A DNA stretch of 34,095 nucleotides from positions 1 to 34,095 of the forward strand of contig NZ_JACHFD010000033.1 in assembly GCF_014201715.1 (NCBI RefSeq). The letters run 5' to 3'. Shown piece by piece: positions 22,955 through 31,285 of this stretch; position 1 is the first letter of the stretch; each line of letters opens with the position of its first letter. The position numbers were made by a program, and so were the translations under genes. Under the pieces are notes generated by a model, which was not told the DNA's origin, did not search any database, and saw only the letters and a program-made list of their open reading frames with translations. The DNA comes from Haloferula luteola (GTDB lineage Bacteria; Verrucomicrobiota; Verrucomicrobiia; Verrucomicrobiales; Akkermansiaceae).

Positions 22955-24322
22955 TCAGGCCAGCTTCGGCTCCCAGCCTTTGTGGTAAGCACGGCGAAGC
23001 AGCGCATCCGCTTCCGGCATGCCACGGACCTTCATGCCGGCGGAATCCCAGTCGACCCGCTTGCCAAGACGCACAGCGAGATTGCCCGCCAACACCATTT
23101 CGGTGAGCGGACCGGCGTGGTCCTCGAAGTTCGAAACCGGCTTCGGACCCTCGCCACGGATCGCCCGTGCCAATTCTTGGGTTGGGCCGCCTTTGACGCG
23201 CTCGTAGACGGGCTTGATGGTGCGAATCTTCTCCTTGAGCTTGTCATCAAACAGCTCAGGAGGACGGCCGCAGTATGCGTCGGAGCAATACATCACCCCT
23301 TCCGTACCAACGAACACCTGACCGAACTCGTGGTTCAGTTCCAGGTCATCCGGGATTCCAGGAGGACGAATGAAGTCCGCGTCATTGTTCGGATCACCCA
23401 CGCCATCCTGCCACAGCACCTTGACAGGTCCGCGACCGGCCTTGGCGGGGAACAAATACTCGATCGTGGCGCGGCTCGGGGCCGTCACATCGTCAAACTC
23501 ACTGACACGGCTCGATTCCACCACAAAGTCGCCGTGCAAATTCAACGCCCAGAAGGCCGAGTTGAAGCTGTGGCACCCGATGTCGCCGAGGGCGCCGCAA
23601 CCATAATCCCAGAATCCGCGCCAGGCGAACGGGTGAATGCGCGGGCTGTAGTCGCGGCGAGTGGCCACCGATCCTTGCCAGATATCCCAGTTCAAGGTGT
23701 CAGGAATCGGCTCCTTCGGAAACTCCAGTCCCTTACCCTGCGGCCAGATCGGACGGTTCGTCCAGTAGTGAACTTCCTTCACTTCACCAATCAATCCGGC
23801 CTCGATCCACTCGCGCAGCAATCGGGTGCCCGTGGTCGTGGCTCCTTGGTTCCCCATCACCGTCATCAGGCCTTTCTCCTTTGCAAAGTTGGCCAGCGCA
23901 CGGGCTTCCCAAATGCGGTTGGTCAAAGGCTTTTGCACGAACACCGGCTTGCCGTGGCGCATCGCCTCAAGGGCAATCGGAAAGTGCATGTGGTCCGCGG
24001 TCGAAACCGTCACCACGTCGATCTGATCCGCCATCTCCGCAAGCATTTCTCGGAAATCGAAGAACTGCTTAGCGTCCGGGAAAGTCTTGAAAGCATCTTC
24101 CGCACGCACGTGGTCGATATCGCAGAGAGCGATGATCTTGTTTCCGTTGGCGATTTCAGAAATGTCGCCCCGGCCTTTTCCACCGCACCCCACGGCCGCA
24201 ACCTGAAGCATTTTGGAAGTCTCCTTCGATTGCCCCAACAACAAGTTCGGGAAAGCCGCCATACCGGCCGCGATCGAGGAGGATTTGAGGAAGTGTCGCC
24301 GTGAGAAATGTGGGTTGTTCAT
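22955..24322 (-). CDS. Tat-exported Gfo/Idh/MocA-family oxidoreductase
   Basis: NAD(P)-dependent dehydrogenase-type protein of 455 residues exported by Tat. The signal is FSRRHFLKSSSIAAGMAAFP with probable cleavage near LLLGQS (about residue 31). The Rossmann segment is VAAVGCGGKGRGD, followed by ALCDID, the DVVTVSTADHMHFPIALEAM block and VQKPLTNRIWEAR; QKP replaces the more common EKP but keeps the lysine. The C-terminal domain includes the NWDIWQG, HPFAWRGFWDYGCGALGDIG and EFDDVTAPSRA landmarks seen in the large secreted subgroup of Planctomycetes and Verrucomicrobiota. Such proteins are thought to act on carbohydrates, often with a tightly bound nucleotide; substrate unknown. A single-gene unit with its own terminator. 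Confidence 0.93.
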   Translation of the reverse strand: MNNPHFSRRHFLKSSSIAAGMAAFPNLLLGQSKETSKMLQVAAVGCGGKGRGDISEIANGNKIIALCDIDHVRAEDAFKTFPDAKQFFDFREMLAEMADQIDVVTVSTADHMHFPIALEAMRHGKPVFVQKPLTNRIWEARALANFAKEKGLMTVMGNQGATTTGTRLLREWIEAGLIGEVKEVHYWTNRPIWPQGKGLEFPKEPIPDTLNWDIWQGSVATRRDYSPRIHPFAWRGFWDYGCGALGDIGCHSFNSAFWALNLHGDFVVESSRVSEFDDVTAPSRATIEYLFPAKAGRGPVKVLWQDGVGDPNNDADFIRPPGIPDDLELNHEFGQVFVGTEGVMYCSDAYCGRPPELFDDKLKEKIRTIKPVYERVKGGPTQELARAIRGEGPKPVSNFEDHAGPLTEMVLAGNLAVRLGKRVDWDSAGMKVRGMPEADALLRRAYHKGWEPKLA

Positions 24323-24466
24323 CTTGGATTGAACCCTCTACGTCACCCGTTTCCCGGATTGTTTCACCCGTTTTTCAACAAAATCCCTCCACCAACCCCC
24401 ACCACCCGTCCATTTCCTTAGGAAACCCAAACATTTCGCTGGAAAGCCCAACCCTCTCTTTCTAAA

Positions 24467-25111
24467 ATGGCGACGCTGTCCCGCCTCCATCTCATCGGCA
24501 TGCCCGCAACCAAAGAGCACACCCACCACATCCGAATTCGCGATACCCAACTGGAAATGGACGGAACGCCCCAACGGGGCGGGGACGACGTCGAAGGCCG
24601 CCTGCGCGTGGCCCAATCCCAATTGGAAGAACTTCAAGCTCAGCGCGAAGAGCTGGAACGGCTCAAGCAAGAAACCGAACGGCTGAATTTCCGCCGCCGC
24701 GAGCTGATCGGCTCCCAGGTTGAAATGACGGAGCGCCTTTCCTCCGCACTCACCCTGATCGACCGTCAGGTTTTCGAAATGCGCCAGGAAATGGACGATC
24801 TGGAACAATGCCGCAGCTGCTTCGCTGGCCACCTCTCCAAGATTGAAAAAATCAATCCAGAGGCCTGGTCTCGCGATCAACTCGCCGCCCAACTCGATCG
24901 CGCCTTGGCCATCGTCGAGCACGCGGAGGACGAGTATTCCCAAGCAGCCGAACACTTTGCCCGCACTCGCAGCGCCTCCATCTTCCAAGGCGTGCGGCGC
25001 TCGCGCAGTGAAAATAGCGAGTTCAAACAACAGTTCCTCCGCGGCCTCGCCTTCAACCTGCCAGTGATCTCCCTAGGCGCTCTCGCCCTCCTCATCTGGA
25101 TCGCTCGCTAA
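24467..25111 (+). CDS. Coiled-coil protein with C-terminal membrane anchor
   Basis: A 214-residue protein: a polar N-terminus, a long helical coiled-coil region (about 45-105, VEGRLRVAQSQLEELQAQRE and ERLKQETERLNFRRRELIGS), a second helical stretch to about 170, and a single C-terminal transmembrane helix (about 194-212, LPVISLGALALLIWIAR). It would sit tail-anchored with its bulk in the cytoplasm. ATG 24500 (MPATKEHTHH) is an equally plausible start and would give 203 residues; neither has a visible ribosome-binding site. A similar but shorter protein follows 22 bases later. No function is recognised. Confidence 0.72.
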   Translation: MATLSRLHLIGMPATKEHTHHIRIRDTQLEMDGTPQRGGDDVEGRLRVAQSQLEELQAQREELERLKQETERLNFRRRELIGSQVEMTERLSSALTLIDRQVFEMRQEMDDLEQCRSCFAGHLSKIEKINPEAWSRDQLAAQLDRALAIVEHAEDEYSQAAEHFARTRSASIFQGVRRSRSENSEFKQQFLRGLAFNLPVISLGALALLIWIAR

Positions 25112-25133
25112 ACCCGGGAAATCCTCCCGCACC

Positions 25134-25445
25134 ATGGCCCGCAAAAAATCCACCGATGAACTCGACCAGCTCGCGAGCGCAAGCCGCGAGCTGGAGCAGA
25201 AGATCGCGGAATTGGAAGCCTTGCCCAGCCAGCTCGAGTTGGAGCTACTCGAGCGGGAATCAACCATCCCTCCCCCCGATGACCTGATCGATCGTGATCG
25301 GCATCGACGCTTCGAAGAACAGGCAGCTCGGGGTGAGATCCGCAATGAACGCCGCGCTCAAGGTCGCAGCTTGGTGCTGATGTTTCTCATGCTCGGTGCT
25401 CTCGCCGCCGTGATCTCATGGGTCATTGAACTCGCCGGCCGCTGA
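25134..25445 (+). CDS. Small coiled-coil protein with C-terminal membrane anchor
   Basis: A 103-residue protein of the same build as its upstream neighbour: a helical, heptad-rich first part (DELDQLASASRELEQKIAEL), a charged middle (DLIDRDRHRRFEEQAARGEI) and a C-terminal membrane helix (about 80-99, LVLMFLMLGALAAVISWVIE). It is likely cotranscribed with the gene at 24467 and may interact with it. Its last 30 bases overlap the convergent MGMT-domain gene. Function unknown. Confidence 0.72.
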   Translation: MARKKSTDELDQLASASRELEQKIAELEALPSQLELELLERESTIPPPDDLIDRDRHRRFEEQAARGEIRNERRAQGRSLVLMFLMLGALAAVISWVIELAGR

Positions 25446-25787
25446 ACTTCCCGTAACCGGCCATTCCCAGCCGGCACACCGGAGGTCCACTCGCCCATCA
25501 GCCAAGAATTCCACCTCCTCTTCCACGAGCAATCGGCGCTTCCTTTGCAAGGGCTTGCCCTCCGTCGCCCCTTGATACCCTCCTAAGCTGCCATCAACCC
25601 TCACCACCCGATGGCAGGGCACCCTCGGAGCCCATGGATTTCGCTTCAACGCCTGGCCCACAGCTTGCGCCGATCGGCACCCCAAATGTCGGGCAAGCTC
25701 CCGGTAGGTGACCACTTTTCCACGCGGAATTTCCACCAAGGCGTCATAAACCGACTGAGCGAACAAACTTAACTTGTCACCGGGCAT
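25416..25787 (-). CDS. MGMT-family DNA alkyltransferase domain protein
   Basis: A 123-residue protein consisting only of the DNA-binding/alkyl-acceptor domain of O6-methylguanine-DNA methyltransferase. Seen: FAQSVYDALVEIPRGKVVTY, RELARHLGCRSAQAVGQALK with the usual helix-turn-helix and arginine-finger region, and the active-site PCHRV (57-61, Cys58). The cysteine is present, so it could accept alkyl groups; alkyltransferase-like proteins have Trp there instead. The N-terminal domain of full-length Ogt or Ada is missing, as in many short family members that flag lesions or work with nucleotide excision repair. It converges on the small coiled-coil gene with a 30-base overlap and is divergent from the barrel gene. 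Confidence 0.88.
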   Translation of the reverse strand: MPGDKLSLFAQSVYDALVEIPRGKVVTYRELARHLGCRSAQAVGQALKRNPWAPRVPCHRVVRVDGSLGGYQGATEGKPLQRKRRLLVEEEVEFLADGRVDLRCAGWEWPVTGSSAAGEFNDP

Positions 25788-25828
25788 CTCCGGGACAATC
25801 TGGGGCGATTCCCGAATCTCGTCACCTC

Positions 25829-26734
25829 ATGATTCCACTTTTGATTGCCGGAACCGCCTTGGTTGCCCCGCTGGAGGCCACTCCTACGGATGATACCCTG
25901 AAAATTGCCGACTATGTGAATGTCGCCTCCCTCAGGGTGACGCACTCCTTCGGCATGGATTTCGACTCCCCAGGCCAGGGAGACCTCGATTTCACCAATC
26001 TCGGAGCCTTCGCCATGCTCGGTCAGGTCGACCTTCCCGGCGGCCTGACTTGGCTCCCCGCATTGAGCTACGATCTCTCTCATCTGGAACTCGATGGCGC
26101 CCATCCAGCCCTCTCCCGCCTCGTTCCTTCGCTGGAACGGCCGCTGCACCGAATCGACTTCTACAACTTCCTCATCGGACAAGGGAGCGATGGATGGCTC
26201 TATGGCATGATGATCACTCCCGGCATCCATTCCTCCATGGATGATATCGGCAGCGATGATTTCTTCCTCTCTGCCGCCGCGGGAGTCGGATATCGATTCT
26301 CCGAATCGTTGATTCTCGGACTCGGAATCTACGGGTCAGACCTCGCCAACGACCCCTCATTCTTCGTGGGGCCTGGCTTCCTCTGGGAAATCGACGAAAA
26401 CTGGTCGTCCTTCTTCTATGGAACCCGCTTTGTCTTACGTCGCCAATTGGGCGACGACCGGTCCATCGGTGTCGAAGGCGCATGGAATGGTGGCGAGTGG
26501 GCGACCGAATACGCAGGTCGCGACGCGCAACTCGAATTCGACTCCATCCGCGCAGGCCTCACCTTCCGTCAGCGGCTTTTTGACGATGTATGGCTCGATC
26601 TCGCTGCCGGCGTGACCTTCGGCAACGAACTGAGCTTCACCACGGACGATGGTCGTGGCATCCATGCTCCCGGTGTCGGCGAAGCCGAAGCCTCACCCTA
26701 CGTGCGACTCGGCGTCACCGTCGGCTCCTGGTAG
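25829..26734 (+). CDS. Outer-membrane beta-barrel protein, DUF6268-like
   Basis: A 301-residue exported protein. The signal peptide is short (MIPLLIAGTALVAPLEA, cleavage about residue 17) and lacks a basic N-region, so a start slightly upstream cannot be excluded, although no better one is in frame. The rest shows alternating hydrophobic and aromatic strands with turns, such as GWLYGMMITPGIHSS, FFLSAAAGVGYRFSESL, LGLGIYGSDL and WLDLAAGVTFGNELSF. It ends in SPYVRLGVTVGSW with a C-terminal aromatic residue, as outer-membrane barrels do. The pattern resembles DUF6268 proteins. Transport or structural role unknown. Its stop is 6 bases from the convergent SET gene stop. Confidence 0.72.
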   Translation: MIPLLIAGTALVAPLEATPTDDTLKIADYVNVASLRVTHSFGMDFDSPGQGDLDFTNLGAFAMLGQVDLPGGLTWLPALSYDLSHLELDGAHPALSRLVPSLERPLHRIDFYNFLIGQGSDGWLYGMMITPGIHSSMDDIGSDDFFLSAAAGVGYRFSESLILGLGIYGSDLANDPSFFVGPGFLWEIDENWSSFFYGTRFVLRRQLGDDRSIGVEGAWNGGEWATEYAGRDAQLEFDSIRAGLTFRQRLFDDVWLDLAAGVTFGNELSFTTDDGRGIHAPGVGEAEASPYVRLGVTVGSW

Positions 26735-26740
26735 CGAAGC

Positions 26741-27307
26741 TCAGCCCTGCTTCGCCAGGCGTTTCCGCAACTCATCCCACTGCTCGCGGCTGACGATGTA
26801 TCCCACACATCCCGGCCGCCCGCAGCGACATGGATGATCTTCGTAGCATTCGATATCGAAGCCGTAATCGAAGGTCAGCTCCTCACCCGCCTCAATATCA
26901 CGGAGAGAATAGATGAAAATCTGATCGCCCTCGATCCAAGCCTCGCAATTGGGATCGCACGAATGATTGATCAAGCGCGCCGTGTTCCAGGGAGCATTGC
27001 CATCGATGTCCCAATCGTCATCCAGGGTGAAAATGTAGACGGCCGCATCACCGGTCTTTTCCGCATGTTCCGCCTGAGCCCACGCCCGACGCTCGCTCTC
27101 ATCCTTGTCGATGATCTCTCCGAGGTACTCGATGATCTTTTCCTCCGGGCCCAGGTCCTGAGTGGCGTACACTCCCCGCCCATGAATCTCCGAGTCGCGC
27201 ACCTCGCACAGCTCGCTTTGTCCACGCTCCCAGAGTTTGAGGAACTCCCGGTGCAACTTCGAGTGCTTCGCGAGAAATCTCTCCCGCTCCTTCTTCTTTG
27301 AGGACAT
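26741..27307 (-). CDS. SET-domain protein-lysine methyltransferase
   Basis: A 188-residue cytoplasmic protein with a lysine-rich N-terminus (SSKKKERERFLAKHSKLHRE) and a complete SET domain. Visible motifs are HGRGVYA (42-48), IIEYLGEII, NTARLINHSCDPNC (108-121), the GEELTFDYGF box (141-150) and a post-SET zinc motif CRCGRPGC (160-167). These bind S-adenosylmethionine and the target lysine channel. Bacterial SET proteins modify ribosomal, chromatin-like or host proteins; the target here is unknown. A good ribosome-binding site (GGGAGA) precedes ATG 27307. The gene at 27319 lies 11 bases upstream, so they form an operon. Confidence 0.93.
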   Translation of the reverse strand: MSSKKKERERFLAKHSKLHREFLKLWERGQSELCEVRDSEIHGRGVYATQDLGPEEKIIEYLGEIIDKDESERRAWAQAEHAEKTGDAAVYIFTLDDDWDIDGNAPWNTARLINHSCDPNCEAWIEGDQIFIYSLRDIEAGEELTFDYGFDIECYEDHPCRCGRPGCVGYIVSREQWDELRKRLAKQG

Positions 27308-27318
27308 GGTGGTCTCCC

Positions 27319-27906
27319 TTATTTTGCCTCCTCGCGCCGCACCTCCGGCAATTCCAAATTGGCAGGTAGAGAGGTGAACATCGAACGCAGATCCGCCACG
27401 CTCACCTCGCTGCCATTGATGAACTTCCAGTTCATTTGATCCTTGTCCGCGATCGCCACCTGGAAGCCGTAGCTATCGATCAGGATCGGAGTCTGAGTGC
27501 CTTCCCGCAGCACACTCATCCGCGTCACCGTGGGCACCAGCACCAGCCACTTGGTATACACCGTGGCTTGATCCGCCCCCTTGCCAGGCCAAACTTCATG
27601 GCAATCGGGATGACCGTAGGTCTTGACCGAAACGATGCGGATCCCGTTGCGAGCCATGAGAGCACCAAGGTTTTTCAAGCTCTCTTCCATCTTCGCCATG
27701 CCGCCACTACGCTTGGCCATCCGTTCCTTCCATTGCGGATACATGCTTTCGACGGCGACTTCGTGGTGACCCTGGACAATCTGGTCGCCCAAAGCCCGCA
27801 CCGCCAAATCCGCAGATTTCACCACCTCAGCGGGCCCGCCCGCTTGAGCGAGAGCTCCACCCAACGAAGCCAACCAGAGCCACGCAATGCACTTCCATAA
27901 GTTCAT
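27319..27906 (-). CDS. Hypothetical exported protein
   Basis: A 195-residue protein with an N-terminal signal peptide (MNLWKCIAWLWLASLGGALA, cleavage about residue 20-22). The mature part begins with a helical region (GGPAEVVKSADLAVRALGDQ; WKERMAKRSGGMAKMEESLK), followed by a beta-rich second half (IRIVSVKTYG; WLVLVPTVTRMSV; GFQVAIADKDQMNWKFINGS). The overall feel is of an NTF2-like or similar small periplasmic domain, but I recognise no family. Start ATG 27906 replaces a longer in-frame possibility at 28041 because it alone begins with a signal peptide. It precedes the SET-domain gene by 11 bases. Confidence 0.75.
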   Translation of the reverse strand: MNLWKCIAWLWLASLGGALAQAGGPAEVVKSADLAVRALGDQIVQGHHEVAVESMYPQWKERMAKRSGGMAKMEESLKNLGALMARNGIRIVSVKTYGHPDCHEVWPGKGADQATVYTKWLVLVPTVTRMSVLREGTQTPILIDSYGFQVAIADKDQMNWKFINGSEVSVADLRSMFTSLPANLELPEVRREEAK

Positions 27907-28025
27907 GCCAGACGGATGAACGCGGGCATGAGGAAGGTCAAGCGCGCTGGAATCCTGGCAAATCCCGGCTTCCACCACAAATCCGCTTGGCGTACCACCC
28001 CCGGCTTTGCCAGCTTCGTCGCCCC

Positions 28026-28922
28026 ATGTCAAAACAGGCACTCGGCAAAGGACTCGGCGCTCTCATCCGCAAACAGGATTCCGCCACCCCCACCTCTTCC
28101 ACTGGAGACGGTGCCGGACATGCACGGGAAGTTCCCATCGATTCCGTCGTTCCCAGCCCTTTGCAGCCGCGGACTCATTTCGTCGAAAGCCCTCTCGATG
28201 AGCTGGTGGAGTCGATTCGCCAGCACGGCATCATTCAGCCTCTCATCGTTCGCAAGGTTGCCGACAAATATGAACTGATCGCAGGTGAACGCCGTTGGCG
28301 TGCCTCCAAAAAACTGGGGCTGGCCACCGTTCCTGTCATCGAACGAGAGGCCTCCGATCGGGATGTTTTGGAGATGGCGCTCATTGAGAACCTCCAGCGC
28401 GAGGACCTCAACCCCATCGAAGAGGCCGCCGGCTATGTCCGCCTAGCCAAGGAGTTTTCCATGAAACAGGAGGAGATCGGTGAGCGCGTCGGCAAATCCC
28501 GCGCCAGCGTCGCCAATGCCATGCGACTCCTCGAACTTCACCCCGATATTCAAGTGCTCGTGGCGCAAAGCCGCCTCAGCGTCGGCCACGCCAAGGCCAT
28601 CCTCGCGGTCAAAGACAAGGACACTCAATTGCTGGCCAGCGATCAAATCCTCAGGAAATCGCTCACCGTCCGCGCCGCCGAAAAACTTGCTCAGGAACTC
28701 TCCCAGGGCTTGAACGATTCAGGAAAGCCCGGCCGAGCTAGCGGCTCAGGCAATACCGAAGCCGATGCCCAGCTCCGGGCGATCCAAAATCGCTTGCGTG
28801 ACCATTTTGCAACCCATGTCACCGTCCAGCACGGCGCCAAAAAAGGCAAAATCGAGCTCGAATACTACGGCAACGACGACCTCCAGCGCATCCTCGAGCT
28901 TCTCGGCGTTGGAGAAATCTGA
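28026..28922 (+). CDS. parB: Chromosome-partitioning protein ParB
   Basis: CTP-dependent DNA clamp that loads at parS and, with ParA, segregates the replication origin. The 298-residue protein starts SKQALGKGLGALI, a ParA-interacting peptide typical of ParB. It carries the CTP-binding core with IQPLIVR (70-76) and GERRWRAS (87-94), ENLQREDLNPIEEA (121-134), and a helix-turn-helix region beginning FSMKQEEIGERVGKSRASVA (145-164). A variable linker leads to a C-terminal dimerisation domain (KKGKIELEYYGNDDLQRILE). The start is ATG 28026. parA is not adjacent in the window. The peptidase gene follows immediately. Confidence 0.96.
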   Translation: MSKQALGKGLGALIRKQDSATPTSSTGDGAGHAREVPIDSVVPSPLQPRTHFVESPLDELVESIRQHGIIQPLIVRKVADKYELIAGERRWRASKKLGLATVPVIEREASDRDVLEMALIENLQREDLNPIEEAAGYVRLAKEFSMKQEEIGERVGKSRASVANAMRLLELHPDIQVLVAQSRLSVGHAKAILAVKDKDTQLLASDQILRKSLTVRAAEKLAQELSQGLNDSGKPGRASGSGNTEADAQLRAIQNRLRDHFATHVTVQHGAKKGKIELEYYGNDDLQRILELLGVGEI

Positions 28923-29894
28923 TTGCCTCCCCCCGTGCGACGCCTCTCCCCCTTCCTGCTTCTCGGATCTCTCCTCATCGGAACCCAATGCCGGAAACAG
29001 GAGACCCCACCGGCTGCTCCCGCACCGCCTCATGCGGCCCACGCCACGCCGAAGTTTGCCGAAGCCTTCTCCGGAGACCGCGCCCATCAGGACGTCGCTC
29101 GACTCGATGCTTTCGGTCCACGACCTCCAGGATCCGCCGGCTACGGCAAGGCTCTATCCTACCTTGAATCAGAACTCGCCAACGTAGGCTGGAAAACCCA
29201 CCGCGAACCGTTCCAAGCCAAGACCCCGGACGGCATCGTCACCTTCGTCAACCTCACCGCTCGTCATCGCAGCGCCGCCACCGAACCCGTTTCCCTTCCC
29301 TTTCTGATTGGTGGGCACCTCGATTCGAAACGCATGCCCTTCCCCTTCACCGGCGCGAATGACAGCGGTTCCTCCACCGGCCTGATGCTCGAAATCGCTC
29401 GCGCCCTCAGCATCGACCCTGCCAGTGCTTCACAAGTTGAGCTCGTCTTTTTCGATGGCGAGGAAGCGTTTGGTGGCAGCATCACACCGACCGACGGGCT
29501 CTATGGCTCCAAGGAATTTGCCCGCCAATTGCGATCTCGGGCCAGCCTCCCGCGCATCGGTGTCGTTGTCGATATTGTCGGAGACCCCCACTACCCTCTG
29601 TTTTGCAATCCCGATGCTCCGGCCTCCTTCCGCACCACGGCTTTGCGACTCGGCAAGGAACTGGGATTCCCCAAGGGCCTCACCACCGCCCCCGGCCAAA
29701 TCATCGATGATCACGTGCCACTCCAGTATGTCGGTCTCCCTTGTCTCCACCTGATCGGAGACTTCACTGCCATGGACTACTGGCACAAGGAAGGCGACAC
29801 GCTCGACAAAGTCCAACCGCAGATGCTCGATAAAGTCGGCAAACTTGTGCTCCGTTTCCTCGCTACTCCTGGTTTGTTAGACGATCGACAGTGA
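28923..29894 (+). CDS. M28-family peptidase / glutaminyl cyclase-like exported protein
   Basis: A 323-residue exported protein with an N-terminal hydrophobic segment (LSPFLLLGSLLIGTQC); the cysteine at 23 could be lipidated, although the lipobox is not canonical. The metal-binding fold is clear: GGHLDSK (130-136), GANDSGS (144-150), FFDGEEAF (176-183), IDDHVPL (261-267) and MDYWHKEGDTLDKV (284-297). The last motif and the single-metal-like pattern are close to glutaminyl-peptide cyclotransferases, which form N-terminal pyroglutamate; aminopeptidase activity is the alternative. The start is TTG 28923, directly after the parB stop (TGATTG), or GTG 28935. It is probably translated as part of the parB transcript. 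Confidence 0.88.
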   Translation: MPPPVRRLSPFLLLGSLLIGTQCRKQETPPAAPAPPHAAHATPKFAEAFSGDRAHQDVARLDAFGPRPPGSAGYGKALSYLESELANVGWKTHREPFQAKTPDGIVTFVNLTARHRSAATEPVSLPFLIGGHLDSKRMPFPFTGANDSGSSTGLMLEIARALSIDPASASQVELVFFDGEEAFGGSITPTDGLYGSKEFARQLRSRASLPRIGVVVDIVGDPHYPLFCNPDAPASFRTTALRLGKELGFPKGLTTAPGQIIDDHVPLQYVGLPCLHLIGDFTAMDYWHKEGDTLDKVQPQMLDKVGKLVLRFLATPGLLDDRQ

Positions 29895-29985
29895 TCTTCG
29901 AATTTTCTTCAGGCAAATGACTTTTTTCGGTTGTCAAAACCGGACCCTCCACCCTAAATCCGCGCCCACCTCCAGAGGGCACCAA

Positions 29986-30061
29986 GGCTCGGTAGCTCAG
30001 TTGGTAGAGCAGCGGATTGAAAATCCGCGTGTCGGCGGTTCGATCCCGTCCCGAGCCACCA
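29986..30061 (+). tRNA. tRNA-Phe (GAA)
   Basis: A complete cloverleaf of 76 bases with encoded CCA. The acceptor stem is GGCTCGG with CCGAGCC, the D-loop is AGCTCAGTTGGTAGAGC, the anticodon arm is CGGATTGAAAATCCG with anticodon GAA, and the T-arm is CGGCGGTTCGATCCCGTCC. Anticodon GAA reads phenylalanine codons. It lies alone between the peptidase gene and 285 bases without a recognised gene; no second copy of its 3' end was seen nearby. Confidence 0.98.
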
Positions 30062-30346
30062 CTCATCCTCAAGATTTTGCGAGGATTCGAGGGGTTCCAA
30101 ATTTGAAACTGGTGCCCGAATGTCGCCCGAATCGGACGAGAAAAACCCAAAATCACCTCCGACGTCGGTTTTGCATGCCTCCCGCATCACAATTGGCCCC
30201 TAAGGGCTCCTGACGAAATCGAGCCGGAAAGGATTATTCGCCCTCCGGACCCTGTGCTAGAGGTCGCCCATGTGCGCAGCGCGCATACTTTCAAACCGTA
30301 CCCTGATCGGCTTTTCGTCTCTTAAAATCGATGATTTGCACCTAAT

Positions 30347-31285
30347 CTAAGCGCCATTCAGGACTGACCCCTTCGACTTCCGCTTTTTGAGCAACACCCA
30401 CAGCAGCCCTAGCGCCGCCACTACCACCACCAAAGGCCACCGTGTTGACGAGGGGGATTCCTCAACCGTCGTTATTGGCGCGGGTTTTTGTTTGGTTGAC
30501 CTCGCCGATGCCGGTGTTTGCTGCCCGATGGCCTGCATGTTCGATGTGGGTGCGGGGTCCGGCCGCTCAAGCAGTCTGGGCGGAGATTTCAAATCAGCTT
30601 TGACGGCAAACTCTCGATCTCCTAGCCGGACTCGAAGATGTTCGAGGTCCTCCCCGATGCTGGCGATCTCAAGACTCGCGGTGTCGGACAAATTGAGTGC
30701 GCTCAAATCAAGACGGGCAAGAGCCTGCTCCTGCATGTGGAAAACATAAATCCGCTCCTCAATGATCTCATCCCCGGCTCCATCCGTGATTTCAGCATGC
30801 CCCACCAGCACATCGTTGCCAGCCCATGACCAACGGGTAATGAAGCCCTTCAGCCCGTCGTCGTATGTAACATGCGGAAGTCGGATGGGGACTTCCCGAT
30901 GCTCGCCGTCCGATGCAACCTCGTAAAGACGTGACGTCATTCCTGTATTTACTAAAATCTTGGTTCCATCTGCATTGAGAGATACGCCATAACCTTCCTC
31001 GTTAATGCCTCTCCAGTCTATTTCGTGTGGGACTTGAAACTCAATCTTTCGCTCTGGTATCTGAACCCTGTTACGACTGTTGGTGGCTCCCCCCGAACGC
31101 GGGCGAAACAAATAGGGTGCAGGCAAGAGGTGATCTTCAATCGGTTCTACTTTGATCGGTTCCGCAACCGACATCCAGTCAGGCACTGGAGCGTTCAACT
31201 CCCAGTTCATTTCTGGAGAACGTCCGTGCGCGAAGACCTCAAGGCACATGCCCAACCAGAAAATGGCAATGATTGGAATCTTCAT
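30347..31285 (-). CDS. Hypothetical exported protein with C-terminal membrane anchor
   Basis: A 312-residue protein with a signal peptide (MKIPIIAIFWLGMCLEVFAH, cleavage about residue 20) and one C-terminal membrane helix (about 282-300, WPLVVVVAALGLLWVLLKKR) with a basic tail, so most of it faces the periplasm. The middle shows a WD- or beta-propeller-like repeating feel (GVSLNADGTKILVNTGM; GFITRWSWAGNDVLVGHAEI), which is only an impression. A Pro/Thr/Ser/Ala linker (about 240-280) precedes the anchor. Its ATG overlaps the stop of the upstream amidase gene by 4 bases, so the two are cotranslated and may act together at the envelope. Confidence 0.72.
   Translation of the reverse strand: MKIPIIAIFWLGMCLEVFAHGRSPEMNWELNAPVPDWMSVAEPIKVEPIEDHLLPAPYLFRPRSGGATNSRNRVQIPERKIEFQVPHEIDWRGINEEGYGVSLNADGTKILVNTGMTSRLYEVASDGEHREVPIRLPHVTYDDGLKGFITRWSWAGNDVLVGHAEITDGAGDEIIEERIYVFHMQEQALARLDLSALNLSDTASLEIASIGEDLEHLRVRLGDREFAVKADLKSPPRLLERPDPAPTSNMQAIGQQTPASARSTKQKPAPITTVEESPSSTRWPLVVVVAALGLLWVLLKKRKSKGSVLNGA

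Noticed and set aside
22931..24304. A 457-codon plus-strand open frame
   Set aside because: It is antisense to the full Gfo/Idh/MocA gene and has no recognisable motif; it reflects GC-rich codon bias.
29863..30156. Open frame on the minus strand containing GRDRTADTRIFNPLLYQLSY
   Set aside because: This is the well-known antisense translation of a tRNA gene (tRNA-Phe at 29986-30061), a frequent false protein in databases. The plus-strand frame over the same tRNA is rejected for the same reason.
29986..30346. tRNA-Phe as an integration site for a mobile island
   Set aside because: No integrase gene and no repeat of the tRNA 3' end were seen in the downstream sequence.
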